Positions 35,882-45,700 of a stretch of 64,000 bases of DNA are shown one piece after another. Numbering within the stretch: position 1 is the first letter of the stretch; the number at the start of each line of letters is the position of its first letter. The notes under the pieces were generated by a model. It did no database searches. It was not told the origin of the DNA and was given only the letters and a program-made list of their open reading frames with translations. A program made the position numbers and the translations under genes. Source of the stretch: CALOFP01 sp942492635 (lineage in GTDB: Bacteria; UBP6; UBA1177; CALOFP01); the NCBI GenBank assembly GCA_942492635.1, contig CALOFP010000002.1:682001-746000 (forward strand), in the 5' to 3' direction.

Positions 35882-36823
35882 ATGAAAATTGTTTTTGTTT
35901 TTATTTTTTTATTTTCGATCAGCTTTTTTTCATGCAGTGATGGTGAAGGAGATGGTTTTGGGCCTTGTTCTGGTGTTACTTGTTCTGGGCACGGAACATG
36001 CTTTTCTGAGGAAGACGGTTACGCATCATGCAATTGCGACGAAGGTTATGTTTCAAAGGGATTCAGTTGTATTCAGGATTCTAGATGCTCCGGTGTTACA
36101 TGTTCAGGCCATGGAAAATGCTACATCAATGAAAAAAATGAGACCGCATGCAAATGTGATGAAGGCTATATGGACATAGGCTACGATTGTATAAAAGATT
36201 GTGATCATGAGTGTGATCGTATAGATGATAAAGAATGTTCAGGTGACAGTGTCTTCGTATGCGGAGATTATGATAATGATGGCTGCAGAGAATTTAGAAT
36301 TGAAAAGGAATGCGATGAAGGCTGCCATAATGGTCATTGCATAGAATGCCATTCCAGGTTTGACTGTCCGGATAGAATAAAACAATATTGCCGTGATAAA
36401 ATGTGTGAAACGGATACTATTTGGGCAGACGTAGATGTCGTCTTTGATAAACAATTTGAAAAGAGTTTTTTAGGTTCAGGTTATGATGCACACTTTAATG
36501 GAAAGAGTGGATTAATAAGACTGCAATATGGATACAATGTTTTAATGTTTACTGTTTTAACAGATACTCCAAAAGGTGTGGTTAATCTTGTTGAGTCAGA
36601 GTATCCGTCAATAAATATCAGCCTTTCTAACAGTGATTTTCCTGCAAGAGTAGAAGGAATGTATAGCTCTGTTGGAGGCACCATAAATTTCACATTAGTG
36701 GACATAAGACACGGTGGCGCTGTTGCTGGTGAGATAGATGCTGTTCTTAAAGGTGGGAGCAATGTAGACAACCCGATCGAAGCTTTTATGAAAGGTGCTT
36801 TTTATGCCAAGTTTCCAGAATAA
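35882..36823 (+). CDS. Lipoprotein with two EGF-like modules and a C-terminal unknown domain
   Basis: 313 aa from the ATG at 35882, with GGAGG eight bases upstream. Signal and lipobox SFFSC. Two EGF-like modules (CSGVTCSGHGTCFSEEDG; CSGVTCSGHGKCYINEKN), each with the usual six Cys and CNCDEGY or CKCDEGY endings. A Cys-rich stretch (CDHECDRIDDKECSGDSVFV) follows. The C-terminal ~120 residues (DVDVVFDKQFEKSFLGSGYD ... GGTINFTLVDIRHGG) resemble the beta-sandwich repeated in the 24.7-28.8 kb lipoproteins, but this relation is weak. Surface protein of unknown function. Confidence 0.75.
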   Translation: MKIVFVFIFLFSISFFSCSDGEGDGFGPCSGVTCSGHGTCFSEEDGYASCNCDEGYVSKGFSCIQDSRCSGVTCSGHGKCYINEKNETACKCDEGYMDIGYDCIKDCDHECDRIDDKECSGDSVFVCGDYDNDGCREFRIEKECDEGCHNGHCIECHSRFDCPDRIKQYCRDKMCETDTIWADVDVVFDKQFEKSFLGSGYDAHFNGKSGLIRLQYGYNVLMFTVLTDTPKGVVNLVESEYPSINISLSNSDFPARVEGMYSSVGGTINFTLVDIRHGGAVAGEIDAVLKGGSNVDNPIEAFMKGAFYAKFPE

Positions 36824-36891
36824 GATTTGGATAAAAAATAATATCCTCTGGTAATGGAGTTGAAAATAATTGGGAATCGCTAAAATCTTCA

Positions 36892-37016
36892 TTCCAGGAC
36901 CAAAAATACAAAAGTGCCGACCCGCCCCCGTTGTGTTAGAAGGTGCACCTGAAAATGCACGAAATTAACAGCAATAAAAATGTAAAAATGCCGGCTTGAC
37001 CCCGTTGCCGTTTCTT
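36892..37016. repeat. 125-bp B/C repeat block, copy 1
   Basis: This block is read as identical to 37916-38040. It contains TACAAAAGTGCCGACCCGCC (B) and GGTGCACCTGAAAATGCACG (C), each ending in CCCCGTTG. Both copies run on into repeat A sequence, but at different internal positions. Confidence 0.85.
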
Positions 37017-37119
37017 CAAGCTCACACCGTCCACAAAGTCCACTTTTCCGGTACCTGCCGAGCAGAGAAATCACTAACTCGGCCATGTAAAATGTCTATC
37101 TGCCGCCTCGACCCCATTG
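37016..37119. repeat. Dispersed repeat A, truncated 5' end
   Basis: Joined directly to the B/C block. It starts within repeat A at CTTCAAGCTCACACCGTCC and runs to the standard end CTCGACCCCATTG. Confidence 0.85.
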
Positions 37120-37241
37120 TATTTTGCCTTATTGAACGAGAGATGCCACAGGAGGAAAGATTAAGGATTTTAAACAAGACAGCAATCCATCAGATGAAAT
37201 TGCTTATTGAAGATAATGGGATTAAAAGAATTGAGAAATAA
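37120..37241 (+). pseudogene. 3' remnant of an unknown gene
   Basis: Directly after repeat A, an open frame encodes FCLIEREMPQEERLRILN plus KTAIHQMKLLIEDNGIKRIEK and a stop. It has coding-like composition (Lys/Glu/Ile rich) but no start or SD, so it looks like the tail of a gene whose 5' part was replaced by repeat A. Family not recognised. Confidence 0.35.
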
Positions 37242-37508
37242 AAGAAGATAAATATGCCGACACCTATGAAAAACCAGAGATATTTACAATAAGTTGTCGC
37301 AAATCGCTCAACCGTAGAGACGTAGCATGCTACGTCTCAAAAAACTACATGGAAAAGCACCCAGAAAAATATTCACAAAAAAACAGCAACCTGAACCCTC
37401 AAAATAACTTTTCCGGCAGAGTTCCATCAGTTCAAGGCAGGATATTTTCCTGATTTGAGACCCGCAACCACCTCCAATCACCACCGTCCACGTTGTCCAC
37501 AAAGTCCA
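37242..37508. other. Noncoding with palindrome and GTCC boxes
   Basis: Contains the perfect palindrome at 37317-37338 and, at 37484-37508, GTCCACGTTGTCCACAAAG, GTCC boxes every nine bases as in repeat A. Its flanks resemble those at 32740-32830. No gene seen. Confidence 0.5.
37317..37338. repeat. Dispersed 22-bp palindrome, perfect copy
   Basis: The arms GAGACGTAGC and GCTACGTCTC around AT form an exact palindrome. It is the archetype of the family also found at 1649, 32758 and (decayed) 10003 and 29032. Confidence 0.85.
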
Positions 37509-37760
37509 TAAGAATTAAAAAAACCGCACAACCCTAACACAAATTTGGTTTCTTTAATTGACATTGATAAATCAAAAGAGTAATCTGCTGAGTGGAATTT
37601 GTGTGATAATTTGTAGAAAACCAGTTAGGTGTGATTGCATCATTAAAAAGGGGCGTAATTTGGGAGTTTTTTCAGGATTGCTCGGTAATGCTGGAGTTGT
37701 TGGAGCAAAATATTTTAATGGAAAGTACAAAAGTGCCGGCCTGTCCCCGTTTGAGGTTTC
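37509..37760. repeat. Repeat D, long copy 1
   Basis: About 252 bp also found at 38286-38536. It ends with GATTGCTCGGTAATGCTGGA, then GTTGTTGGAGCAAAATATTT, and the B unit GTGCCGGCCTGTCCCCGTT. A short frame is open through it (encoding LGVFSGLLGNAGVVGAKYF), but it has no SD or known family. Confidence 0.8.
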
Positions 37761-37764
37761 TTCA

Positions 37765-37917
37765 TAATTTACAAAAAATCGGTTTGGTGCGATTACATCA
37801 TTAAAAATGATCGTAATTTGGGAGTTTTTTCAGGATTGCTCGGTAATGCTGGAGTTGTTGGAGCAAAATATTTTAATGAAAAGTACAAAAGTGCCGACCT
37901 GTCCCCGTTTGAGGTTT
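37765..37917. repeat. Repeat D, short copy 2
   Basis: Contains the 3' ~150 bp of repeat D, with the same end (GCCGACCTGTCCCCGTTTGAG). The 5' part of the long form is missing. Confidence 0.85.
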
Positions 37918-38040
37918 CCAGGACCAAAAATACAAAAGTGCCGACCCGCCCCCGTTGTGTTAGAAGGTGCACCTGAAAATGCACGAAATTAACAGCAATA
38001 AAAATGTAAAAATGCCGGCTTGACCCCGTTGCCGTTTCTT
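37916..38040. repeat. 125-bp B/C repeat block, copy 2
   Basis: Identical to 36892-37016 as read. Here it joins repeat A at AAAATGTCTATC, about 70 bp further into the element than in copy 1. Confidence 0.85.
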
Positions 38041-38073
38041 AAAATGTCTATCTGCCGCCTCGACCCCATTGGG
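38041..38073. repeat. Repeat A fragment (3' end only)
   Basis: AAAATGTCTATCTGCCGCC plus TCGACCCCATTGGG, the terminal 33 bp of repeat A. It is consistent with a deletion of the internal part relative to the block at 36892-37119. Confidence 0.8.
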
Positions 38074-38078
38074 AACTC

Positions 38079-38165
38079 AGGATTGCTCGGTAATGCTGGA
38101 GTTGTTGGAGCAAAATATTTTAATGAAAAGTACAAAAGTGCCGACCTGTCCCCGTTTGAGGTTTC
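38079..38165. repeat. Repeat D, short copy 3
   Basis: Begins abruptly at AGGATTGCTCGGTAATGC and ends GAGGTTTC, then switches to repeat A at GTCCACAAAGTCCAC. Confidence 0.8.
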
Positions 38166-38256
38166 GTCCACAAAGTCCACTTTTCCGGTACCTGCCGAGC
38201 AGAGAAATCACTAAATCGGCCATGTAAAATGTCTATCTGCCGCCTCGACCCCATTG
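38166..38256. repeat. Dispersed repeat A, 5'-truncated copy
   Basis: Starts at the GTCCAC boxes and runs to the standard CTCGACCCCATTG end. It is nearly identical to the corresponding part of the copy at 37016. Confidence 0.85.
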
Positions 38257-38285
38257 TATTTTGTATTTTGTATTTTGTGTATTTC

Positions 38286-38536
38286 AAGGAATTAAAAAAA
38301 TCGCACAACCCTAACACAAATTTGGTTTCTTTAATTGACATTGATAAATCAAAAGAGTAATCTGCTAGGTAGAATTTGTGTAATAATTTGTAAAAAATCG
38401 GTTTGGTGCGATTACATTATTAAAAAGGGGTGTAAATTGGGAGTTTTTTCAGGATTGCTCGGTAATGCTGGAGTTGTTGGAGCAAAATATTTTAATGAAA
38501 AGTACAAAAGTGCCGACCCGTCCCCGTTCGAGGTTC
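38286..38536. repeat. Repeat D, long copy 4
   Basis: Close match to 37509-37760, with substitutions spread along its length. It ends with a B unit (GTGCCGACCCGTCCCCGTTC). Confidence 0.8.
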
Positions 38537-38625
38537 CAAAAGTGCCGACCCGTCCCCGTTCGAGGTTCGTCCCCATTGGGTTCCATTACAAAAGTGCCGC
38601 CCCGTCCACGTTGTGTTCCATTATA
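38537..38625. repeat. Run of repeat B ends
   Basis: Two further repeat-B units (AAAAGTGCCGACCCGTCC..., ACAAAAGTGCCGCCCCGTCC...) in tandem, with a CCCCATTGGG fragment between. The array ends ~25 bp before the GmrSD-like gene. Confidence 0.75.
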
Positions 38626-38650
38626 GATCATTATATAAGTGAGGTTTAAA

Positions 38651-40378
38651 ATGCAATTACATGCCTACACCAGGACGATCTCAGATCTTTTTTCTGTAAA
38701 GAAAAAATATGTTGTCCCTCGTTTTCAAAGAGAGTATTCATGGACAAAAGAGCAGGTAAGGGAACTTTGGGATGATATAGTAACAAATATCAGAATTGAA
38801 AAAACTGAAGTATCCCATGAAGAATATTTTATAGGTGCACTAGTGCTTGTCGGAGATGATAAATCAAGTATACTTCAAATAGTTGATGGTCAACAACGTT
38901 TAACAACGATTACGATCCTACTCTCAGTTTTGTGTCACAGGTTCCTTGAAATTGGGAAAAAAAATTTGGCAGATTCTATATATGATAACTTTATAGCAGG
39001 AAAAGATGATGATGGGATTTACTATTTCAAACTTGAAAATGAAACACCAAAGCCTTTCTTTCAACGGACAATCCAACACAAAAAAAAAGAACATTTAAAG
39101 GCAGAATCTTTAGAAGAAAAAATTTTGTTAAATTCTTACAATGATCTATATAACCTAACTTCAAGAGATAATTTACAAAAACACTTTAAAATTGAAGATA
39201 GCGTTTGTGATGATATTTATGTTGTTTTGCTAAAAGCTTTGAGAGAACAACTTGTAAAATACCTTAAGGTAATTTTTATTACAGTTGCTGAAGAAGAAGA
39301 AGCTTACACTATTTTCGAAACATTGAATGCAAGAGGTATGAACCTTAGCTTTGTTGACTTGATAAAAAACAGGCTGTTTAAAGAGCTTAATAGTACACAT
39401 CCAGATGATTGCGCAAAAACGACATGGAAGAAAATTAGAAGCACAATTTCATCGAGAGATGGTATCGGTAGTTTAGAAACTTTTGTACGCCATTGGTGGA
39501 TATCCAAACATTCATACGTAAGTACTGACAACATGTATAAAGCTTTCAGGAAAAGATGGATGCAAAATAAAATTGTACCTATTAACTTTATAAATGAACT
39601 TCATGACGATGCCAAAATATATGTAAGAGTTTCTGCTCCTCTAATAGAAGATTTTAAACAACATGAAGAAAAACCAATAATAAAAGCACTAACTGCTTTT
39701 AAAGTTTTTGGATTAACACAGCAAAGACCATTTTTACTCAGTCTTTTCAAGGCGAAAGAAAAAGGGATTGTCAAATTCTCTGATCAGAAAGATATTCTAA
39801 TTTTCCTCGAGAAGTTTCACTTTATGTTTAATGCTGTCTGTTCTCTGCGTCCTTCAGGTGTAGAAGCAAGTTATTCTAGAGCAGCTAGGGAGTTGCAAGC
39901 TTCAAAAAACAATGTAGAAGCGAAAAAGGTTTTGAAAATACTAAAAGATAGGCTTCAAGAGCGCATACCGGATTCAACAACTTTCTATAATAAATTTTCA
40001 AATTTAAAATATTACAAAGGATATAATAAGGACAAGAAACTTATACAGTACATATTCAGCAATATTGAAAGGCATAAGATTAGCACAAATGAGCTACATC
40101 CAGACAATATATCGCTTGAGCACATACTATCACAATCAAAAGGAAACAAAGAATATGTTGGAATGATCGGCAACCTTCTACCTCTAGGACAGACACTAAA
40201 TGGATTAGCCGGCAACAAGGATGTAAGAATTAAGATAGATACATATAAAAAGTCCAACCTATCTCTGCCTAAAGAATTTGCAGATGAATTCAATGGGCGA
40301 TGGAATAAAACCGATATAAACAAAAGGACAAAGGAATTATCTGATTATTGTTACGAAGAAGTCTGGTGTATCACATGA
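38651..40378 (+). CDS. DUF262/DUF1524 (GmrSD-type) nuclease
   Basis: 575 aa, single-chain. The N-terminal DUF262 (ParB/Srx-like) domain has YVVPRFQREYSWTKEQVREL and the conserved DGQQR at 79-83. The C-terminal DUF1524 (HNH-type nuclease) is recognised by SLEHILSQSKGNKEYVGMIG and NLLPLGQTLNGLAGN, then IKIDTYKKSN. GmrSD enzymes are type IV restriction systems that cut modified (for example glucosylated hydroxymethylcytosine) phage DNA, and related DUF262 proteins act in other anti-phage systems. Start at ATG 38651, with GAGG six bases upstream. No partner gene is adjacent; it sits at the end of a repeat array, suggesting lateral gain. AT-rich codons fit that. Confidence 0.85.
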   Translation: MQLHAYTRTISDLFSVKKKYVVPRFQREYSWTKEQVRELWDDIVTNIRIEKTEVSHEEYFIGALVLVGDDKSSILQIVDGQQRLTTITILLSVLCHRFLEIGKKNLADSIYDNFIAGKDDDGIYYFKLENETPKPFFQRTIQHKKKEHLKAESLEEKILLNSYNDLYNLTSRDNLQKHFKIEDSVCDDIYVVLLKALREQLVKYLKVIFITVAEEEEAYTIFETLNARGMNLSFVDLIKNRLFKELNSTHPDDCAKTTWKKIRSTISSRDGIGSLETFVRHWWISKHSYVSTDNMYKAFRKRWMQNKIVPINFINELHDDAKIYVRVSAPLIEDFKQHEEKPIIKALTAFKVFGLTQQRPFLLSLFKAKEKGIVKFSDQKDILIFLEKFHFMFNAVCSLRPSGVEASYSRAARELQASKNNVEAKKVLKILKDRLQERIPDSTTFYNKFSNLKYYKGYNKDKKLIQYIFSNIERHKISTNELHPDNISLEHILSQSKGNKEYVGMIGNLLPLGQTLNGLAGNKDVRIKIDTYKKSNLSLPKEFADEFNGRWNKTDINKRTKELSDYCYEEVWCIT

Positions 40379-40406
40379 TATTAAAGAATAATTCCTTTAG
40401 GCTGAT

Positions 40407-40438
40407 TGCCTTAATTAGCGAAGATAAAGGCATTTTTT
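40407..40438 (+). terminator. Terminator of the GmrSD-like gene
   Basis: TGCCTT and AAGGCA form a stem with a 14-nt loop, followed by TTTTTT, ~30 bp after the stop. The stem is short, so strength is uncertain. Confidence 0.6.
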
Positions 40439-40456
40439 AATAAATAATACCCAATC

Positions 40457-42784
40457 TCACTCGCCAACCCTAAACCGCACCCTTTTCCGATTATCATCCT
40501 TATCCAAAATTTCAAGTACATGCTCTCCCGGCATTAGATCCACTGATATTTGGTGGCGTTTTTGGGTTTTGCCGAGGTATTTGGTGTCCATGTACCAGAA
40601 GATGGTTTCTTTTGGGTTGCGGTGGGCGGCTTTCAGGACGAGTTTCTGCTTTTTTGCATGAAAATCGGTGGGGATTCGCACGATTGTTTTCATTTGGGGG
40701 TAGATTATTCGGAGGGGATTGATGCTGCGGGTGGCTTTGCAGCCGGGTTTGAAGGGTGGGAGCTCTTTTATGGGGACTCCGTTTTCTATCATGTGCTGGG
40801 TGATTTCGGGCGGGTAGGAGAGAAAACTGATGGCTTTATGGTTGTTTTCTTCCCAGCAGCTTGCGTTCACCTGCTGTTTTTGGTCGTTCGTAACGTGGAT
40901 TGTGGTGTGGAAGGGGCACAGGCGAAGCGGTTTTGCGTTTTTGGGCGCTTCGGCTTCTGTTCTTTCCCTGCAGTGGATGCTTGGCTGAAACCCTGTTTCC
41001 GGGCAGGTTTCAATGGTGATAAGGTCTTCTTCGGGTTTTTCAAACCATCTGTTTTCGGGCTTTTTGGGAAGCGCGTTCAGGATATCGAACATTATGGGGC
41101 CTGCGGAGATTGCTCCGCCGAGGTCGCTGCTCCCGCGTCCGTCGAAGTTTCCGGCCCACACTGCTATTGTCCACTCCGGTGTCACTCCTGCTGCCCAGGC
41201 ATCTTTCTGGCCGTAGCTTGTCCCGGTTTTCCAGGCTATGGGCCACTGGTTGTTGTAGCGGTTCCAGCTGTTCTCTATTCCGGGGCGGTTGAGCTTCTTC
41301 AACATCTCCAATGTGAGCCGGCTTGCGCCGCGGCTGATCAGCGTTTTACCTACTTTGTCATTAGGTTTAAGCACGGTGAGTGGTGAAAAGTTGCCCATTG
41401 TTCCGAGTGCCCGGTACATTGCTGCAACTTCCGTCAATTTTGCTTCGGCACCGCCGAGGATAAGTGGTAATCCGTACTCTTCGGCGGTTCGAAAGAGTGT
41501 TGTCATTCCGGCCTGCTTGAGGAAACTGTAGAAATTTTCGATGCCGTACAGGTTCAAAAGCCTTACGGCGGGTACGTTCAGCGAGCGGATGAGCGAATCT
41601 TCGGCGGTTACGATTCCGTGATATCTGTTGTCGGCGTTCTTGGGCATGAATGTGCCGTAGTAGGTTTCGACGTCCCGCAGCTGTGTGGATGGAATTATTA
41701 GTCCTTCGTCCATGCTGAGTGCGTAGAGAAAGGGTTTCAGGATGGAGCCGGATGATCTTGGGGCGTCTGCTCCGTCCACCATACCTTTTTTAGCCTTGTC
41801 GAAGTAGTTCTGCGAGCCGATGTATGCGGTGGTTTCTCCTGTTTTCGTATCTGCCACTATGACTGAGATGTTGTCTATTCCTCTGGCCTGTAGATGTTTC
41901 GAGTGGCGGAGGACAATATCCTCCAGCTGTTTCTGTATGGTTTTGTCGATTGTGGTTTTTATGAGGTTGGTTTTCTCTGTTTTTTTCACTTTTTCGGCAA
42001 GATGGAACGCTGCGCCGGAGAATCTGTAGACGGTATCGGGCACTTTTTCAAGAAGTGCCAGTTGGTAGGATGCTTTATCCATCATTCCGGCTTCCCACAT
42101 TCTTTTGAGGAGCCTGTTCCTTTTTGCCGAGAGCTTTCTGGTGTTCTTTCCGGGATGCAGTACTGTCGGCTGGTTGGGAAGTACTGCAAGAAGCGAGGCT
42201 TCGGCCCATGTCAGTTTTTCCGGGCTCTTTCGGAAGTAGCGGTAGGATGCGGTGTGATAGCCGAAGTTGTTTCCGCCGTAGGGCGCAAAGTTGAGGTATA
42301 GCTTGAAAATTTCATCTTTTGTGTAGTTCATTTCGATCTTGATGGCCTGGAGCGCTTCGTAGATCTTGTTTGTTACGGTTCTCGGCTTCTCCTTCATTAT
42401 TCTTGCGAGCTGCATTGTTATGGTGCTGGCTCCGCTTTTTACCCTGCCCGCCGAGATGTTCTGCTTTACGGCGCGCATGATGGAGACGGGATCGATTCCG
42501 AAGTGGCTGTAGAATCTTTTATCCTCAAAGAGCATTACGGCTTTTTTGAGTTTTTCGGGAATGGGTGCGGAGAACTGGAGGGGCAGAAGGTACTGCTCCT
42601 CAAAGTTTGTGAAAACACGCAGTATTTCACCGTTTTTATCCACAACCACCTTGCTTTCCCGTTGGGCCAGCTTTTCAACTTCTATGGGGATCATGTGGTA
42701 GAGAAGAACGAGAAGGGCGGCGGCGGAGATTATTTTTTCCGCCGTCTTTACAAATTTGTTGCGTTCGAGGAATTTTCGTAACAT
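40457..42784 (-). CDS. pbpC: Penicillin-binding protein 1C
   Basis: 775 aa bifunctional peptidoglycan synthase. N-terminal transmembrane helix (KIISAAALLVLLYHMIPI). The GT51 glycosyltransferase has the catalytic EDKRFYSHFGID and GASTITMQLAR. The transpeptidase domain follows, with SxxK in SSGSILKPFLYALS, SxN in SLNVPAVRLL, and KTG in AWKTGTSYGQKDAWAAGV. The C-terminal BiPBP_C domain (CPFHTTI... ISFLSYPPEITQHM) marks it as class PBP1C. The gene is six bases after the alpha-2-macroglobulin stop, in the same orientation, as in the pbpC-yfhM pair of Enterobacteria. It acts in the periplasm on cell-wall synthesis or repair. Confidence 0.95.
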   Translation of the reverse strand: MLRKFLERNKFVKTAEKIISAAALLVLLYHMIPIEVEKLAQRESKVVVDKNGEILRVFTNFEEQYLLPLQFSAPIPEKLKKAVMLFEDKRFYSHFGIDPVSIMRAVKQNISAGRVKSGASTITMQLARIMKEKPRTVTNKIYEALQAIKIEMNYTKDEIFKLYLNFAPYGGNNFGYHTASYRYFRKSPEKLTWAEASLLAVLPNQPTVLHPGKNTRKLSAKRNRLLKRMWEAGMMDKASYQLALLEKVPDTVYRFSGAAFHLAEKVKKTEKTNLIKTTIDKTIQKQLEDIVLRHSKHLQARGIDNISVIVADTKTGETTAYIGSQNYFDKAKKGMVDGADAPRSSGSILKPFLYALSMDEGLIIPSTQLRDVETYYGTFMPKNADNRYHGIVTAEDSLIRSLNVPAVRLLNLYGIENFYSFLKQAGMTTLFRTAEEYGLPLILGGAEAKLTEVAAMYRALGTMGNFSPLTVLKPNDKVGKTLISRGASRLTLEMLKKLNRPGIENSWNRYNNQWPIAWKTGTSYGQKDAWAAGVTPEWTIAVWAGNFDGRGSSDLGGAISAGPIMFDILNALPKKPENRWFEKPEEDLITIETCPETGFQPSIHCRERTEAEAPKNAKPLRLCPFHTTIHVTNDQKQQVNASCWEENNHKAISFLSYPPEITQHMIENGVPIKELPPFKPGCKATRSINPLRIIYPQMKTIVRIPTDFHAKKQKLVLKAAHRNPKETIFWYMDTKYLGKTQKRHQISVDLMPGEHVLEILDKDDNRKRVRFRVGE

Positions 42785-42790
42785 TTGAGG

Positions 42791-45700
42791 CTACTTGACT
42801 TTAACGCTGAATCCCTTGCGGGTGGCTTTGAACCTGTTGTCGTACATCGCCTCGAAAAGTACGGGAGGAACGGTGAAGCTTCCCTTTGTCACGACGTTGA
42901 TTTTTACGAGGAATTCCAGATCTTTTGCGTACCTGTTCTGGTCGAAAAACCAGATTATTCTGTCGTCACGGATGTCGGTGTACTCCTCTCTGTTGAGATT
43001 CATGTTCTTTGTCCAGGGCGGCATCTCCTCGCCGGAAAGTCTTGTGTTTTCAATCTCCCAGCCTGCGGGAAGCATCTGCTGGAGGGCGAGCTCCTCTATT
43101 TTTCTTTTTACTTTTCTTTTGGCCTTGAGGTGAATCCAGAAGGATTTTCCCTGCTTCAGTTCGGCTGGATCGATTCTGTAGCCGTCCTCGTCGAGGTATT
43201 TCACATCCACAGCGAGGTTTTTGCTGCTGTCGCCCATTTCGGAAATCAGGGGAATTCCGCTCCATTCAAGCACTATGTGCGCCTCCTTTACTCCGGAACC
43301 GGAATCGATTTCTACCGTAAAATCCTTTCCGAAATCCTTTTCTATCGGCATGGAGTATTTGAGCCCGGTTGTGGAGAAGGGAACCTCTTTTCCGTCGGGT
43401 CGTACTATCTTTCCGCTGAGTGTCGCTGTGTCGTTCTCGCTCAAATTATTCAAGTATTTACCGATGGAGAGCAGCATGTAGCCTGTTGTCTGGGTTGAGT
43501 ACCAATCCTCTTCCGAAAGGTGGAGTGAGATGTGCTCGTAAAGCTTCTCAACCACGCTGTCGCGGCCGTTCAAAAGTGCCATATCCATGATGATCGCCTT
43601 GTCGCGCAGCGTTGATCCGTAGGTTCCGGCAAATTCGCTGTACTCATTCACCTTTGTTCCCGCCGTGCGGAGAATTTCATCCGCCACTGAGGCCTGTCCG
43701 GCAAGTTTGTACGCTCCGGCGAGAAGCCACTTTTCCGTATCGTTCATCTGCTCCAGTTCGCCTTCCTTCAGCTGGTTCATGGCGCCGAAGTTGTGGTTTC
43801 CGGAGAGTGCGAGGAGGAATACTCTGTACACTCTTGTCATCCTCGAGTCCCTTTTGGCGGAGAGCTGCGATTCCTGAAAAGCTTTCCAGCCGGAGAGGAG
43901 GGATTCGTCCACTTCGTAGCCGAGTCTTTTTGCCTCGATGAGGAAGTGTCCCGCGTAGTTTGTTCCCCATCTGCTCGGTGTTGTTCCGCCGGGCCAGTAG
44001 GAGAAACCGCCGGATGATGTGCGGAACTTTTTAAGTCTCCTGAGGGCGCTGTTTATGTTGCGGTCGATCTTTCTTCTCGCCTTTTCGTTCACTCCCGAAA
44101 ACTCCTTGAGGTAGAGCTGGGGAAATACGGCCGATGTTGTCTGTTCGATGCAGCCGTAGGGGTAGTGGATGAGGAAATCCAGCCTGTGTCTTATGTTGAG
44201 TTTGGGCTTTTTCATTACGCTGAGGATAGCGCGGTTTGTACCCTTGAGCCCTTTGCCGGGAACTGTGATTTTACTCTTTTCGCCCGGTTTTATTTTAGCT
44301 GTTTGGGTACTGTTTTCCCTCGGGGAGCTGGGTCTCACGTCGATTTCAACGGTGCTGGAGATGGTGATTTCGCCAGATTTCGCCTCTACGATTATCTTGG
44401 CAATTCCGGCTGCGGGCAGCGCCTTGAGATCGAACTCAAGCTCCCTTTCCCCTTCCTTTTGGAAAGTTACGCTTCTTTGTGAAGTTGTTCCCATTTCGAT
44501 GGGACCTTCGGTTTTAACCGTAACTTCAACATCCTTTATCTTGTCCGACATTGCGAATACGGAAACGGGGAAGGTTATGCTGTCGGTGGGGGCGAGAAAT
44601 CTCGGGAGGTAGGGCTGAACCATGAGATCCTTCTTTACCTTCACGCTCTTTTCCGCGGCACCGTACTTTGCGCCTTTTGCGCTCACCGCCATTATGCGGA
44701 CCGCGCCGATGTATTCCGGCATGGTGAATTTCACCTTCGCCTTTCCGTTTTCGGTTTCAACTATTCCGGAGAACATTGATACTGGTTTGAATCTGTTGGC
44801 TTTTCTGGACATCTGCTGACTTTTTTTGTAGCTGTCCATATCACCGCCCACGACAAATCTCGAGAAAACATCGCCGCTTCCCGGATTGATTATCTTGTCG
44901 TAGAGATCGAATGTTGTTACGCCCAGCCTCTCCTTGCTGTAGAAACTGTTCCAGGGATCGGGTGTGGCGAAGTTTGTGAGAGCCAGAAGACCCTCGTCCA
45001 CCACAGCAACCGTGAGCTGGGTGTCGGTTCCGTCCAGAGTTTCAACCTCAACCTCGAACTCCTTTCCGGGTTCCAGATGTTCCGTCGTTTTTATGCTGAG
45101 ACGCTCCTCCGAGCCGGGTCTTTTCACCTTAACCGGAATGATTCCGTACATTCTTATGGGCCTGTTGTTGGAGCTCTTTCCGTGTTTCTGGAAAACGCTG
45201 ACGGAAACGTATGCGTTGGGCACCATTTTGTCGGTTATTTCAAAAGTTACCGTTGTCGTATCCTCTTCCGCTGCAGGTTTTATCCACTCCTCCTTGAGGA
45301 TTTCGCCAAGTTTTTCCACGGTTAAGAGAATTGTTCCCTCCTTGGGTGTGGGGAATGTTATTTTGGCTTCGTCGCCGGGAAGATAGGATGTCTTATCGGC
45401 GGAAAGAGAGAGAATCGCCGCATCCTTAGGCGATGCGCCTGCGCTTCCCCAGTAGCCGGAGTAGATGAAAGTCGAACTTGTGTGTCCCTCCGTTCCGTCC
45501 TGGACTTCCACAAGGTAGTAGCCGCTTTCTCCCGGAGTGAAAACGATGGGGTTTCCGCTGGCGGCGGAGATGAAGGATCCCTCCTTGACGAGTTCTGTCG
45601 AGTTTTTGTTCTTGAATTTGAGTTTGTACTGGGAGAGAGAATCACTTTCCCACCACCAGTAACTGTTGTTTCTGTAAATTCGGTATTTTAAATCTTTTCC

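Noticed and set aside
37558..37767. Plus-strand frame MTLINQKSNLLSGICVIICR in repeat D
   Set aside because: It has no SD and no recognisable family, and the other D copies are truncated in the same region. More likely repeat DNA.
36892..38620. CRISPR-like array
   Set aside because: The repeats are of several kinds and variable lengths, with no constant 20-50 bp spacers, no regular period and no cas genes nearby.
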